From positions 81,998-145,997 of the forward strand of contig NZ_JMLS01000024.1 of assembly GCF_000686845.1 (NCBI RefSeq): 64,000 nt of DNA, written 5' to 3'. The position numbers were made by a program, and so were the translations under genes. Below, piece by piece: positions 18,254 to 26,570 of this stretch (positions within the stretch are counted from its first letter, which is position 1; each line of letters begins with the position of its first letter). Source of the stretch: Paenibacillus sp. UNC451MF (GTDB lineage Bacteria > Bacillota > Bacilli > Paenibacillales > NBRC-103111). The notes under the pieces are model-generated. The model had not been told where the DNA came from. It did no database searches and saw only the letters and a program-made list of their open reading frames with translations.

Positions 18254-19264
18254 TTAATTCCCTGGAAGCACCGCTGTAGAGCCGCGAACGACCAGCTCAG
18301 GCATTAGGACAACCCGCTGCTTCATGGATTTTTCACCTTTAATCTCCTGCACGAGCAGATCCATCGCTTGACGCCCGATTTCCTGAATCGGCTGCGCAAC
18401 CGTTGTCAGAGGAGGATCGATAATCGTTGCCAGAATCGTGTTGTCGAAGCCAACGACAGACAACTGCTGCGGAAGCTGCAGACCTCGCTCGCGTGCAGCT
18501 TGAATGGCCCCGATGGCAAGCAAATCATTGCATGCGAACACAGCGGTTGGCGGTTCCTCCAAATCGAGCAGTCGGCTCATCGCTTCCTTCCCTCCGCTAA
18601 CGGTAAAATCTCCGGAGGTCACAAGGCGCTCATCCACCTCAATCCCTGCTGCAGTCATCGCCTGCTTGCAGCCGCGAATCCTCTCCCGGTTACTCATTGT
18701 ATGTACATCCTCCGCCAGAATGGCGATTCTCCGATGTCCCTGCTCGACCAAGTGGCTTCCCGCCTGATAGCCACCAAGAAAATCGTCCACCATAACCGTA
18801 TCCACGGCTAATGTCGGCATTTCCCCGGTAATAAGTGCTATGGGCACATTTTGCTGAATCAGCTTTTTTAGAAACATATCTTTTTCCGTTCGAGTGGCGA
18901 CGATAACGCCATCTACCCTTTTTTGCGTTAACAGCGAGAAATATTTGATTTCACGGTCAGGATCATTATCTGTGCTGCAAATAAACACATTGAAGCCGTA
19001 TTCGTGCCCCCGATCCTCTACTGCGCGTGCGATTTCAGCGAAAAACGGGTTCGCCAAATCCGGTAAAGTCAGCCCTACGGTAAAGGTGCTTTTACCTGTC
19101 AAAGCAGAAGCGACCATGCTCGGCTGGTATTTTAGCGCTTCCATAATGCTCGTTACATGCTTTCTCGTTTTGTCACTGATGCGGCCCGTACCGTTTATCA
19201 CCTTGGATACTGTGGCGATAGATACCCCGGCGGCCTCGGCCACATCATAAATAGTCGGTTTCAT
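18254..19264 (-). CDS. LacI-family transcriptional regulator, probable iol repressor
   Basis: A 336-residue LacI/GalR-family regulator. Residues 1-50 hold the helix-turn-helix and hinge (TIYDVAEAAGVSIATVSKVING), and residues 60-330 the periplasmic-binding-protein-like ligand domain, ending with PPLTTVAQPIQEIGRQAM. GAGGAG precedes the ATG. The operator-like sequence at 19342 upstream of its own promoter matches those in the iol promoter and the iolE-iolG gap, so iol control with autoregulation is the best inference. Bacillus IolR is instead a DeoR-type protein. Confidence 0.85.
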   Translation of the reverse strand: MKPTIYDVAEAAGVSIATVSKVINGTGRISDKTRKHVTSIMEALKYQPSMVASALTGKSTFTVGLTLPDLANPFFAEIARAVEDRGHEYGFNVFICSTDNDPDREIKYFSLLTQKRVDGVIVATRTEKDMFLKKLIQQNVPIALITGEMPTLAVDTVMVDDFLGGYQAGSHLVEQGHRRIAILAEDVHTMSNRERIRGCKQAMTAAGIEVDERLVTSGDFTVSGGKEAMSRLLDLEEPPTAVFACNDLLAIGAIQAARERGLQLPQQLSVVGFDNTILATIIDPPLTTVAQPIQEIGRQAMDLLVQEIKGEKSMKQRVVLMPELVVRGSTAVLPGN

Positions 19265-19303
19265 CCCCTGCTCCTCTCTAACTTTGTCTGCGTTTTATTG
19301 TTT

Positions 19304-19333
19304 ATCATACGATATCGACCTATGACATGTAAA
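19304..19333 (-). promoter_or_regulatory. Promoter of the LacI-family gene
   Basis: TTTACA (19328-19333), an 18-base spacer and TATGAT (19304-19309) on the minus strand, about 40 bases before the ATG. Confidence 0.6.
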
Positions 19334-19341
19334 CTCGAAGG

Positions 19342-19359
19342 AATAGCGCTTACCCTTTT
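19342..19359. promoter_or_regulatory. Operator-like site upstream of the LacI promoter
   Basis: ATAGCGCTTACCCTTTTT keeps most of the iol operator pattern (GCGCTT-nCCCTT). It sits just upstream of the -35 box of the regulator gene, suggesting autoregulation. Confidence 0.45.
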
Positions 19360-19365
19360 TAAATA

Positions 19366-19403
19366 CAGAAGCCATCCTGGCATGTTCAGGATGGCTTCTT
19401 CTG
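19366..19403 (-). terminator. Terminator after the glycine-rich cassette
   Basis: A perfect 12-bp stem, GAAGCCATCCTG (19368-19379) with CAGGATGGCTTC (19387-19398), 12 bases past the last cassette gene. On the minus strand it is followed by TGTATTTAAAAA, a modest T-run. Confidence 0.75.
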
Positions 19404-19414
19404 TATATCAATTA

Positions 19415-19714
19415 TTATTGCTTGCCCAAGGATTGAACGGCCGTTAAGAATGCTTCCCGGTACTTCTTCTCATCTTCCATTGCCTCTTGAAGTATGGGTA
19501 GAAGCAGATTCATTTCTGCCCTTAAGCCATCATTACTGTTCGCCAAGTTCAGCAAGTACGTATACATGAGCAACAAACTAGAGTAGTTATTGGAATAAGA
19601 TAAAGTTATCGCTTGTCCTCCAGCCCCGCCGGTCCCGCCGATTGCGCTCGCATTCGCTTGCGGTAAAGATGAATCGGCCGTTGTTGCTGTGTTGTTATTC
19701 ATATCGTCAGTCAT
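19415..19714 (-). CDS. Small glycine-motif protein, third gene of cassette
   Basis: A 99-residue protein of unknown function. The N-terminus is Asn/Thr/Asp rich, followed at about 26-33 by a single GGTGGAGG block of the kind repeated in the gene before it, a short beta-like stretch (QAITLSYSNNYSS) and a leucine-rich, acidic helical C-terminal half (residues 45-99). No signal peptide or classical membrane segment. It starts 27 bases after the previous gene; its ribosome site is weak (AAGGA about 17 bases away, GAG closer). The shared GG motif suggests that it co-assembles with the larger repeat protein. Confidence 0.7.
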   Translation of the reverse strand: MTDDMNNNTATTADSSLPQANASAIGGTGGAGGQAITLSYSNNYSSLLLMYTYLLNLANSNDGLRAEMNLLLPILQEAMEDEKKYREAFLTAVQSLGKQ

Positions 19715-19741
19715 TGATTTCAGCTCGCTTTCCTTATGAGT

Positions 19742-20140
19742 TTAGTCATCATCATCGTCATTATCTATTTTGACTTTAGCTTCTACATCTCCGCCTTCGC
19801 CGCCAGTGCCTCCAACTCCGCCGTCTCCAGCGACGGTACTGTTCGATTGAGTAATACCCGCCGATATCTCGGCAGAGGCACTTCCGCCATTACCCCCATC
19901 GCCAGCAACTGCAACAGCAAGAACACCACTTATTGCACTCGCACTGCCGCCGGCACCGCCACTACCGCCGGTTGCACTGGCTGTGGAATCCGCAATGCTT
20001 ACGCTAGCACTATTTGACGAGGTGGTAAAAGCATTGCTGCCGCCGTCACCGCCGGTACCGCCATTGCCTCCGTTTCCTCCAGGACCGTTAGCTGTGTTGT
20101 CAATGTCGATCTTTTTTTCTTTTTCCTTGGAATGTCCCAT
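19742..20140 (-). CDS. Glycine-rich repeat protein with acidic tail, second gene of cassette
   Basis: A 132-residue low-complexity protein with an ordered layout. A charged start (MGHSKEKEKKIDID) is followed by four GGx blocks (about residues 19-34, 58-65, 81-87 and 106-118) alternating with Ser/Ala/Val beta-prone segments such as SASAISGVLAVAVA, then an acidic end with five aspartates. GGAGGT lies 7 bases before the ATG at 20140; the upstream GTG at 20149 is inside that site. No signal peptide. The repeat pattern suggests a structural, self-assembling protein. The likely mother-cell promoter upstream points to a spore surface layer. Confidence 0.75.
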   Translation of the reverse strand: MGHSKEKEKKIDIDNTANGPGGNGGNGGTGGDGGSNAFTTSSNSASVSIADSTASATGGSGGAGGSASAISGVLAVAVAGDGGNGGSASAEISAGITQSNSTVAGDGGVGGTGGEGGDVEAKVKIDNDDDDD

Positions 20141-20157
20141 TATGAGCACCTCCTGGG

Positions 20158-20451
20158 CTAACTGTTTTGAGTATCATCCGTTTTTTTAAGCTTATCGGTT
20201 AATTCTAATTTATTGATATTTACAATTGTTTTTCCATTTAGTGTAATTTGTAGCTTTTCATTATTATTAGTGACATCGATGGAATTGCCACCAGGTACTG
20301 TTTTCAATTGGTCGAGCAATACACCGAGTGAGGTTTCATCTAATCCTGTAAAGGAGACTGCATTTTGACCGTCATTACCTACAGTAGCATTAGTTCCGTT
20401 CTTACCTGGCTGCCCATCAGCCCCATTTTTTGCTTTTGTTGATTTTCCCAT
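20158..20451 (-). CDS. Small collagen-like protein, first gene of cassette
   Basis: A 97-residue protein. Residues 9-31 contain glycine-x-x repeats (NGADGQPGKNGTNATVGNDG) like a short collagen-type stretch. Residues 32-97 form a small alpha/beta domain (FTGLDETSLGVLLDQLK, then NEKLQITLNGKTIVNINKLEL). The ATG at 20451 has AGGAGG nine bases upstream; the longer frame back to 20478 would absorb that site. It is 17 bases before the glycine-rich repeat gene. Short collagen-like tracts in Bacillales are often on spore outer layers, which fits but does not prove the role. Confidence 0.75.
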   Translation of the reverse strand: MGKSTKAKNGADGQPGKNGTNATVGNDGQNAVSFTGLDETSLGVLLDQLKTVPGGNSIDVTNNNEKLQITLNGKTIVNINKLELTDKLKKTDDTQNS

Positions 20452-20491
20452 TCTGATTACCACCTCCTGTTTGTACATTTTATTCGTACTG

Positions 20492-20520
20492 TACTATATG
20501 GTTATAGTTTTCTATCATGT
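20492..20520 (-). promoter_or_regulatory. Candidate SigK-type (mother-cell) promoter of the cassette
   Basis: On the minus strand CATATAGTA (20492-20500) fits the SigK -10 pattern CATAnnnTA. An AC dinucleotide at 20519-20520, in TACA, is 18 bases upstream, within the range of the AC-type -35. The predicted start is about 35 bases before the first ATG. No good SigA promoter is seen here. Confidence 0.5.
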
Positions 20521-20649
20521 AATCTAGTGGAATGTGCGAATACACGGGAGATTGGAAGAAAAGTGAGGATAAGTGGGGAACCAACATGACCTCAGGTGAA
20601 ATATAAGTCCACCTATATTGCACTAACTAAAATTTTAAGTTGAATGCTA

Positions 20650-20682
20650 AAAAAGAGCAGGCGCCTCGCCTGCTCTTTTTTT
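20650..20682. terminator. Bidirectional terminator after the hybrid kinase
   Basis: A 10-bp stem, AGAGCAGGCG (20654-20663) with CGCCTGCTCT (20667-20676), 3-base loop, with T-runs on both sides. It is 10 bases past the hybrid kinase stop. Confidence 0.9.
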
Positions 20683-20685
20683 GAA

Positions 20686-23600
20686 CTAACCTACGTCAAT
20701 ATTCTGTTGATTTTGGTTGTCCGGAATGACAAATGATACTGTTGTTCCTTCGTTAGGCTTACTGATAATAGACAAGCCTTGACCGTACAATTGTATTAAT
20801 CGTCGATTCGTATTGGAAAGTCCTATGCCGCCTGTTCCCTTTATGATTGGACTCAACAGCTGAATAACCTGTTCTTGTTCCATCCCCTTGCCATTATCTT
20901 TCACTTCAATAAGCGTGAAGCTATCCTGTCGAGTAATCCGAAGATGAACCGTACCGCCTTTACTCTGACTCAAGAGGCCATGCTTGAGGGCATTTTCAAT
21001 TAGTGGTTGTATTGAAAGCGGAGGGAGAAGTAAGTTTGTCTCGGGTTCAACATCCCATACGATAGACAGTCTTTCCCCAAAGCGCTCTTTCTCAACATAT
21101 AAATAGGCTTTAACGAGCTCCAACTCATGGGAAAGCTTGACCAATTCCCCCGTATTGAGGAAATTAAAGCTGATCCGTAAATAGGACGTAAAGGCTTCGC
21201 CCAGCTGACGCATCTTTTCCGTATCGATATCACTTAACGACATGATTGAATTGAGTGTGTTAAAAAGGAAATGAGGATGAATTTGTGCCTGCAAATAGGC
21301 AGCCTCCATGCGCAAACGTTCGTTTATAGATTGCTTGAGCGTGATCAAAGCCCTAATTCGGTATTTTAGTTCCAGAGCGTCTACAGGCTTGGTAATGTAA
21401 TCGTTGGCTCCCGACAAGAATCCGGTGTAGATATCAGCAGGCTGACTGCGCGCAGTCAGCAGTAAAACCGGAAGTTCCGATACGGAGTAATGCTCCCTTA
21501 CTCTCTGCGTCAACTCGTAGCCGGACATCTGCGGCATCATGACATCGGCAATCAGCAGATCCCATTGTTGTGTACCGAGCAAATCCATCACCTCTCGAGC
21601 TGAATTAGCTGTTGTGATGTTATATGGCTCCGTCGAAAGGATTCCAACAAGCACGTTCAGGTTAACGGGGTCGTCATCAACTGCAAGAATATTCATCCTC
21701 ACCTCATCCAAAAGCGGCGGGATCAGTACGGAGACTGCCAATTCATCGATTGCGGTGTCTGGAAACAATAATTCAGCGGGCCTATCCTCAGTTCCGTCCG
21801 TTACTATGTGTGAATGAAGAGGATGTTGTAACAATGGGATACTCGACCTGCTCGCTAACGGCAGATCAAAACTGAATACAGAGCCCTTACCCAGTTCAGA
21901 GCGAACTGTCAATGTACCACCGTGCAATTCGACTAACTGCTTGCTAATGCTTAAACCAAGTCCAATTCCTCGTCCATCACTAATTCCATAAGATCCTTGT
22001 TCGTAAGGAAGAAATACTCTCGCCTGAGTCTCCTCATTCATGCCGACCCCAGTGTCGGAAACATGGATAACGGCATGTCTTCCCAGAATTTCGGCGGAGA
22101 CAGAGATCGTCCCTTCTTCTGTGTATTTGAGCGCGTTATGAACCAGGTTATACAAAATTTGCACGAGTCTTTTCTCATCGGCCATAACCAGTGGCATCGA
22201 TTCTGCGATATCCATATGCAATTGAATAGGCTTGCCTTCTATCATAAATTTTAACATAGTGATTACACCGGGAACGATCGATTGAATCTGCAAGGGCTCT
22301 TGCTGCAGCACAATGCGGTGTTCTTGGAGCCGTGCGACATCGAGAAGATCACCGAGCATATGAGACATCCGGCGGCTTATGGTTATAAGCAGTTCCATAT
22401 CCTTAAGACTTCTCTCACCCATCTTCTCTTTCTCTTTGGTTACAACGGTCTGAGCGATATTCATAATCCCATGCAAGGGTGTTCTTAGTTCGTGCGATGT
22501 ATTGGCAAGAAATTGGTCTTTGAGCTTGTCGGCTTTTTTTAACTGTTCGTACAGCGCTGCTTTTTCTCTGGAATTATGGAAGTACTTCTTAAACCAGTAG
22601 GCAGAAAAGCCAATAATAGCTGCAATGATATCTATTGGATAGTAAACGACAGTATAAGAGCTCCATAAGCTCCAGACAAAACTAGACATAATGCCTGCTG
22701 CGGATAACAGCAAGAAGACGCCGTCCTTGTCGGGTTGCTTCCTGAAGACCATTGTTCCGGTTATATAAATAAACCAGACAAAGGGTACTAAATAGAAAAA
22801 AGAAAATATCCCTAGTGCAGATGTTCCATTCACCCATGGAGCACTAGCAGCCAGCAGAAATGCTGAATAAGAAATGAGCGCCGCGGTGAATGCTCTCAAC
22901 CCTATGCTTTTCGGACGAGTCGAAGAGAAGCTTCTGAAAAGAAGTAGAATAAAAAAGGAATGCCATATCAGGGCAATCAGTCTGATCTTCAGACCCCATG
23001 TATAGTTGATCGGCAACCATAGCAAGAGCAGGTTATCATGGCCGGCCCCAATCGAAACTCCAACAGTCAATGTTAAGGCACAGACAATGAGCAAAATCCG
23101 TACATGAGGATTAAACCAGTAGAGGATACAAGCATATAAACAGTGAAGCATAAGAACAACAAATATAACCAGTTGAAACCCGATGGAATACCACCGCAAG
23201 TAGTCGATTGCTGCCTGAGTACCAAAGCGAATGGAATGCAGGATACCGCCGTTGTAAGGGTCGTCGAAGTTGGCTACTCGAATAAGCAATTCGATCTCTG
23301 TTGCACCCACCATAGTGTAGGAGCCAGTATAAGAGATATTCTTGGGCGTGTACTCCTTAGCATTTGTGGCAGGTTTTCCGAAATCGTTCTCAACTTGCCC
23401 ATTTATTTCCACACCGGATGAAGCTTGTATTCCTCGAAACCAAAATGCAACAGGCTGCTTCAATGGATCGACTAGAATGCGTAGACGATACGTTCCGTAC
23501 CCATAAGCGGAGTCCGATCCATTAGACAGCACGCTGCTCCAGTCTCCCGGAACCTGAATATTGCGGAATTGGTCCTCAGCTGACTGTACATCCTGATGAG

Positions 23601-23823
23601 AAACTAACTTTGCAGGATAAAACTGCCACTGACCATCCAAAGAGACCATAGAAGAATAATCCAGATCCCGACCGCGCAGGTCAAGTACACCATTAACAAT
23701 AGGAGGGTGCTTTTCAATATGAAAAATCTCGAGCCAAGCCCAGCGCAGACCCTGGAGAACGCCAAGAAATAATATTATTATGACTATATATTTAAGGGCA
23801 CTTTTATTTTTTATTCGCATCAT
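20686..23823 (-). CDS. 7TM hybrid sensor: histidine kinase, receiver, second LytS/YesM-type kinase
   Basis: A 1045-residue membrane sensor. A helix at about 10-30, an extracellular beta-rich domain (about 40-205, reminiscent of 7TMR-DISM or galactose-binding-like ectodomains) and about seven membrane helices (210-420) precede a HisKA/HATPase kinase whose phosphorylated histidine is at about 445 (SHELRTPL). A receiver follows with Asp at about 760 (IADVMMP) and Lys in YITKPVDALE. The C-terminal His_kinase/HATPase pair has QIHPHFLFNTLNSI with His at about 850. Two kinases in one chain imply intramolecular relay. The start ATG-ATG lacks a good ribosome site. No dedicated regulator gene is adjacent. 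Confidence 0.88.
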   Translation of the reverse strand: MMRIKNKSALKYIVIIILFLGVLQGLRWAWLEIFHIEKHPPIVNGVLDLRGRDLDYSSMVSLDGQWQFYPAKLVSHQDVQSAEDQFRNIQVPGDWSSVLSNGSDSAYGYGTYRLRILVDPLKQPVAFWFRGIQASSGVEINGQVENDFGKPATNAKEYTPKNISYTGSYTMVGATEIELLIRVANFDDPYNGGILHSIRFGTQAAIDYLRWYSIGFQLVIFVVLMLHCLYACILYWFNPHVRILLIVCALTLTVGVSIGAGHDNLLLLWLPINYTWGLKIRLIALIWHSFFILLLFRSFSSTRPKSIGLRAFTAALISYSAFLLAASAPWVNGTSALGIFSFFYLVPFVWFIYITGTMVFRKQPDKDGVFLLLSAAGIMSSFVWSLWSSYTVVYYPIDIIAAIIGFSAYWFKKYFHNSREKAALYEQLKKADKLKDQFLANTSHELRTPLHGIMNIAQTVVTKEKEKMGERSLKDMELLITISRRMSHMLGDLLDVARLQEHRIVLQQEPLQIQSIVPGVITMLKFMIEGKPIQLHMDIAESMPLVMADEKRLVQILYNLVHNALKYTEEGTISVSAEILGRHAVIHVSDTGVGMNEETQARVFLPYEQGSYGISDGRGIGLGLSISKQLVELHGGTLTVRSELGKGSVFSFDLPLASRSSIPLLQHPLHSHIVTDGTEDRPAELLFPDTAIDELAVSVLIPPLLDEVRMNILAVDDDPVNLNVLVGILSTEPYNITTANSAREVMDLLGTQQWDLLIADVMMPQMSGYELTQRVREHYSVSELPVLLLTARSQPADIYTGFLSGANDYITKPVDALELKYRIRALITLKQSINERLRMEAAYLQAQIHPHFLFNTLNSIMSLSDIDTEKMRQLGEAFTSYLRISFNFLNTGELVKLSHELELVKAYLYVEKERFGERLSIVWDVEPETNLLLPPLSIQPLIENALKHGLLSQSKGGTVHLRITRQDSFTLIEVKDNGKGMEQEQVIQLLSPIIKGTGGIGLSNTNRRLIQLYGQGLSIISKPNEGTTVSFVIPDNQNQQNIDVG

Positions 23824-24046
23824 ACCAGATGAGATTCGACATTAACTGCATTTATTCCTTTATTAATGGATCCCCATGTTTATATTCTCAATGTGCATGC
23901 AAGGCTACTTTTCTGTTTGGAGGCAGGATAGTTTAATTATAGCTATCCATTACTACGAATTGAAAAACCTTACTATGATATGATTTAGTGGAAATATTAC
24001 TTCTTCCTATCTGAAGCAATATCCACATAAGGGAGGCTATGATCAA

Positions 24047-24949
24047 ATGAACCAAGCGAATGAGATGGACATCGACGTAACTCTCGTGAAACGATTGATC
24101 ACCGTACAATTTCCGCAATGGGCAGACCATCTCATCCAACCGGTTGAATCAGCCGGGACGGACAACATGATTTATCGGCTCGGCAAAGATATGGCCGTGC
24201 GATTACCTCGTGTCGAATGGGCTATTGGACAGGTTGAGAAGGAGCAGCAGTGGCTACCCAAACTTGCACCACATATATCACTTTCTATCCCCCTCCCGCT
24301 TGTGATGGGGATGCCCGCCGAGGGCTACCCCTGGCGCTGGTCTGTGTATCGGTGGCTCGAAGGTGAGAACGCAACCATCGGGCGAATCGATGATCCTCGT
24401 CAAGCAGCGACTGCACTGGCACAATTCGTAGCCTCCTTGCAGCGGATCGATCCCACAGGGGGTCCGGCCCCAGGATCGCATAACTCTGGCCGGGGTGTGC
24501 CATTGAGCATGCGGGATGTGTCCGTCCGGAAAGCAATCGCAGACTTGAACAACGTGATCGATCCCGACTTGGCAACCGCTGCCTGGGAAGCATCCCTGCA
24601 GGCACCAGTATGGCAAGGTCCAGCCGTCTGGCTCCACGGCGACCTCCATCCGGGTAACCTGCTGGTCGAACAAGGACGACTAAGCGCCGTCATAGACTTC
24701 GGTACTCTCGGAGTAGGCGATCCGTCCTGCGATATGATGGTCGCATGGACTTTCCTATCTACCGAAAGCCGTAAGTTATTTCGCGCAGCATTATCGGTGG
24801 ATGACGCCACTTGGGCTCGAGGTCGTGGCTGGGCATTATCCTTCGGGCTGATCGCCTTAGCATACTACTTAAATACGAACCCCCTACTCGCCGCAATTTC
24901 CCGACGTGCTATCGATGAAGTTCTTTCCGAGCATTTGAATGGCGAATGA
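24047..24949 (+). CDS. Aminoglycoside phosphotransferase-family kinase
   Basis: A 300-residue APH/choline-kinase-family protein. The Brenner motif HGDLHPGNLL is near residue 202 and the metal-binding DFG (VIDFGTLGVGDPSCD) near 220; the N-terminal ATP-binding half has TDNMIYRLGKDMAVRLPR. It would phosphorylate a small molecule. Such chromosomal proteins are often called aminoglycoside phosphotransferases, but natural substrates and resistance are usually untested. GGGAGG lies about 10 bases before the ATG. It is a lone gene closed by a terminator at 24968. Confidence 0.85.
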   Translation: MNQANEMDIDVTLVKRLITVQFPQWADHLIQPVESAGTDNMIYRLGKDMAVRLPRVEWAIGQVEKEQQWLPKLAPHISLSIPLPLVMGMPAEGYPWRWSVYRWLEGENATIGRIDDPRQAATALAQFVASLQRIDPTGGPAPGSHNSGRGVPLSMRDVSVRKAIADLNNVIDPDLATAAWEASLQAPVWQGPAVWLHGDLHPGNLLVEQGRLSAVIDFGTLGVGDPSCDMMVAWTFLSTESRKLFRAALSVDDATWARGRGWALSFGLIALAYYLNTNPLLAAISRRAIDEVLSEHLNGE

Positions 24950-24967
24950 CACCGTTCTGATTGTTAA

Positions 24968-24997
24968 AAAAGGGATGCCGTTTGCCGGCAACCCTTT
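24968..24997 (+). terminator. Terminator after the APH-family gene
   Basis: AGGGATGCCG pairs with CGGCAACCCT with one mismatch, followed by TTCTCTATC. It lies about 20 bases past the stop. Confidence 0.7.
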
Positions 24998-25146
24998 CTC
25001 TATCTAATGACGCTTTAGTTTCACCACGACACACCACACCATATTATTCTATCTTCTTACATAGTGACCAGAATATAGCTTCAGTTGTAAAAATAAAATG
25101 ATCTATAATATAATTTAAAAAGAATAGACATTTGGGAGTGGTTGTA

Positions 25147-25650
25147 GTGGAAATCAGAACGGACGATCTAACTGGATATAAAGTAATCGCTTTAATTGAA
25201 GAGCATCTCCAAGGAATGTCAGAAGACTCTCCTAAGGAGAGTGTCCATGCCTTAGACCTGGATGGATTAAGAAAACCCGAGGTGACCTTTTGGAGTGCAT
25301 GGGAGCAAGATGAATTACTTGGAATAGGGGCACTTAAAGAGCTTGATGTTACACATGGTGAGGTAAAGTCCATGCGTACGGCATCGTCCCATATGCGAAA
25401 AGGTGTTGCAAGAAAAATTCTTGAACATATCATAGCCGTCTCCATAGAGCGTGGGTATACTAGACTCAGTCTGGAGACTGGCTCTATGGAATCCTTTGCA
25501 CCAGCAAGGAAGCTATATGAGAATCTCGGTTTCCATTATTGCAATCCATTTGCAGATTACATCGAAGATCCTTACAGTATGTTTATGACCAAGGAATTAT
25601 TACGAAAAAATCCTATGAGTAATACATCAATGCAGGAGTCTTTCCGCTGA
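25147..25650 (+). CDS. GNAT acetyltransferase, YsnE-like
   Basis: A 167-residue GNAT acetyltransferase. The block ESVHALDLDGLRKPEVTFW near residue 40, EVKSMRTASSHMRKGVARKIL (acetyl-CoA loop) and LSLETGSMESFAPARKLYENLGF are close to the YsnE/IAA-type acetyltransferase group. GTG at 25147 is preferred because GGGAGTGG precedes it by about six bases; the TTG at 25132 has no site. The substrate is unknown, and no operon partner is present. Confidence 0.8.
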   Translation: MEIRTDDLTGYKVIALIEEHLQGMSEDSPKESVHALDLDGLRKPEVTFWSAWEQDELLGIGALKELDVTHGEVKSMRTASSHMRKGVARKILEHIIAVSIERGYTRLSLETGSMESFAPARKLYENLGFHYCNPFADYIEDPYSMFMTKELLRKNPMSNTSMQESFR

Positions 25651-25687
25651 ACATTCCCGCTGAGCCTAAAGGAACTTTTTCGTAAAT

Positions 25688-26386
25688 TCAGCACCAATAC
25701 GAAGGCAAATTCTCTTGCTCTGCAGCCTGGATGACCGGTGTAACATCATAGTCCACACTTTTAATATGTATTTGACCGTCCGTAATGGTGATGTAATGCG
25801 CATCTTGCGAACGGTCTTCTTTTTGCCGGGTTGGGCGATACGAGGTACTGCCCGGATTTATCCATAACTCGTCGTCTTTTAGGTAATGCACCGCTTGCCA
25901 GTGGGTATGCCCGAGGATGATTCTTTTCGCATGTGCGTGGTTTTTGGTTTCGGTGGTGTATGTGGACCAAAATTGTCTGAACTGATAAATGCTTTCGATG
26001 GTTTCATATTTTGGGCCAAATTGATGTTTCATGCAGTAGTGAATGCCGTCCATGTGGAATTCCACCGTTTCAGGTAATCGTTGCAAAAAGGCAATTTCTT
26101 CGTCATTTAGGCGGCTTGCATTATGATACGCCCAGTTTCGTTTGTTTGAAGGCAAATCCTCCATCTTTGTACTTGATTGATAATGGGCGATGACACGTTC
26201 ATCATGATTCCCTTTCGTACATACCACATGTTGCTTCCGCACCCAATCGATCACCTCGTTGGGAAAAGGGCCGCTGTCAACCAGATCCCCCGTACAATAA
26301 ATGATATCACTGTCACTTTCCTGTTCCCATATAGCGCGTATGGAATAAATATTGCTATGAATATCGGAAATGATGAGGGCTTTCAT
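25688..26386 (-). CDS. Metallophosphoesterase, YfcE/phosphodiesterase type
   Basis: A 232-residue calcineurin-like phosphoesterase. All metal-binding motifs are present: DIHSN at 8-12, GDLVDSGP at about 33, GNHDE at about 59, and the late H-x-H in GHTHW at about 158 with NPGSTSYRP. Such proteins hydrolyse phosphodiesters or phosphomonoesters in the cytoplasm; the natural substrate is not evident. It is intact, unlike the remnant at 56623-57204. Confidence 0.88.
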   Translation of the reverse strand: MKALIISDIHSNIYSIRAIWEQESDSDIIYCTGDLVDSGPFPNEVIDWVRKQHVVCTKGNHDERVIAHYQSSTKMEDLPSNKRNWAYHNASRLNDEEIAFLQRLPETVEFHMDGIHYCMKHQFGPKYETIESIYQFRQFWSTYTTETKNHAHAKRIILGHTHWQAVHYLKDDELWINPGSTSYRPTRQKEDRSQDAHYITITDGQIHIKSVDYDVTPVIQAAEQENLPSYWC

Positions 26387-26570
26387 GTTGTAACCTCACT
26401 CCCTTTCGATATGATGATCATACAGTTATATTTGGGATAAAAATGATAATAGATTTAATTTTTCGAGTGGACTAACACATTCAGTCCAATAATTTATATT
26501 CACCGTCAGAATTAGTATTAATATGTCACCAGCACCGACTATCGTTTCGATTGCCAATTTTGCTGATCAT

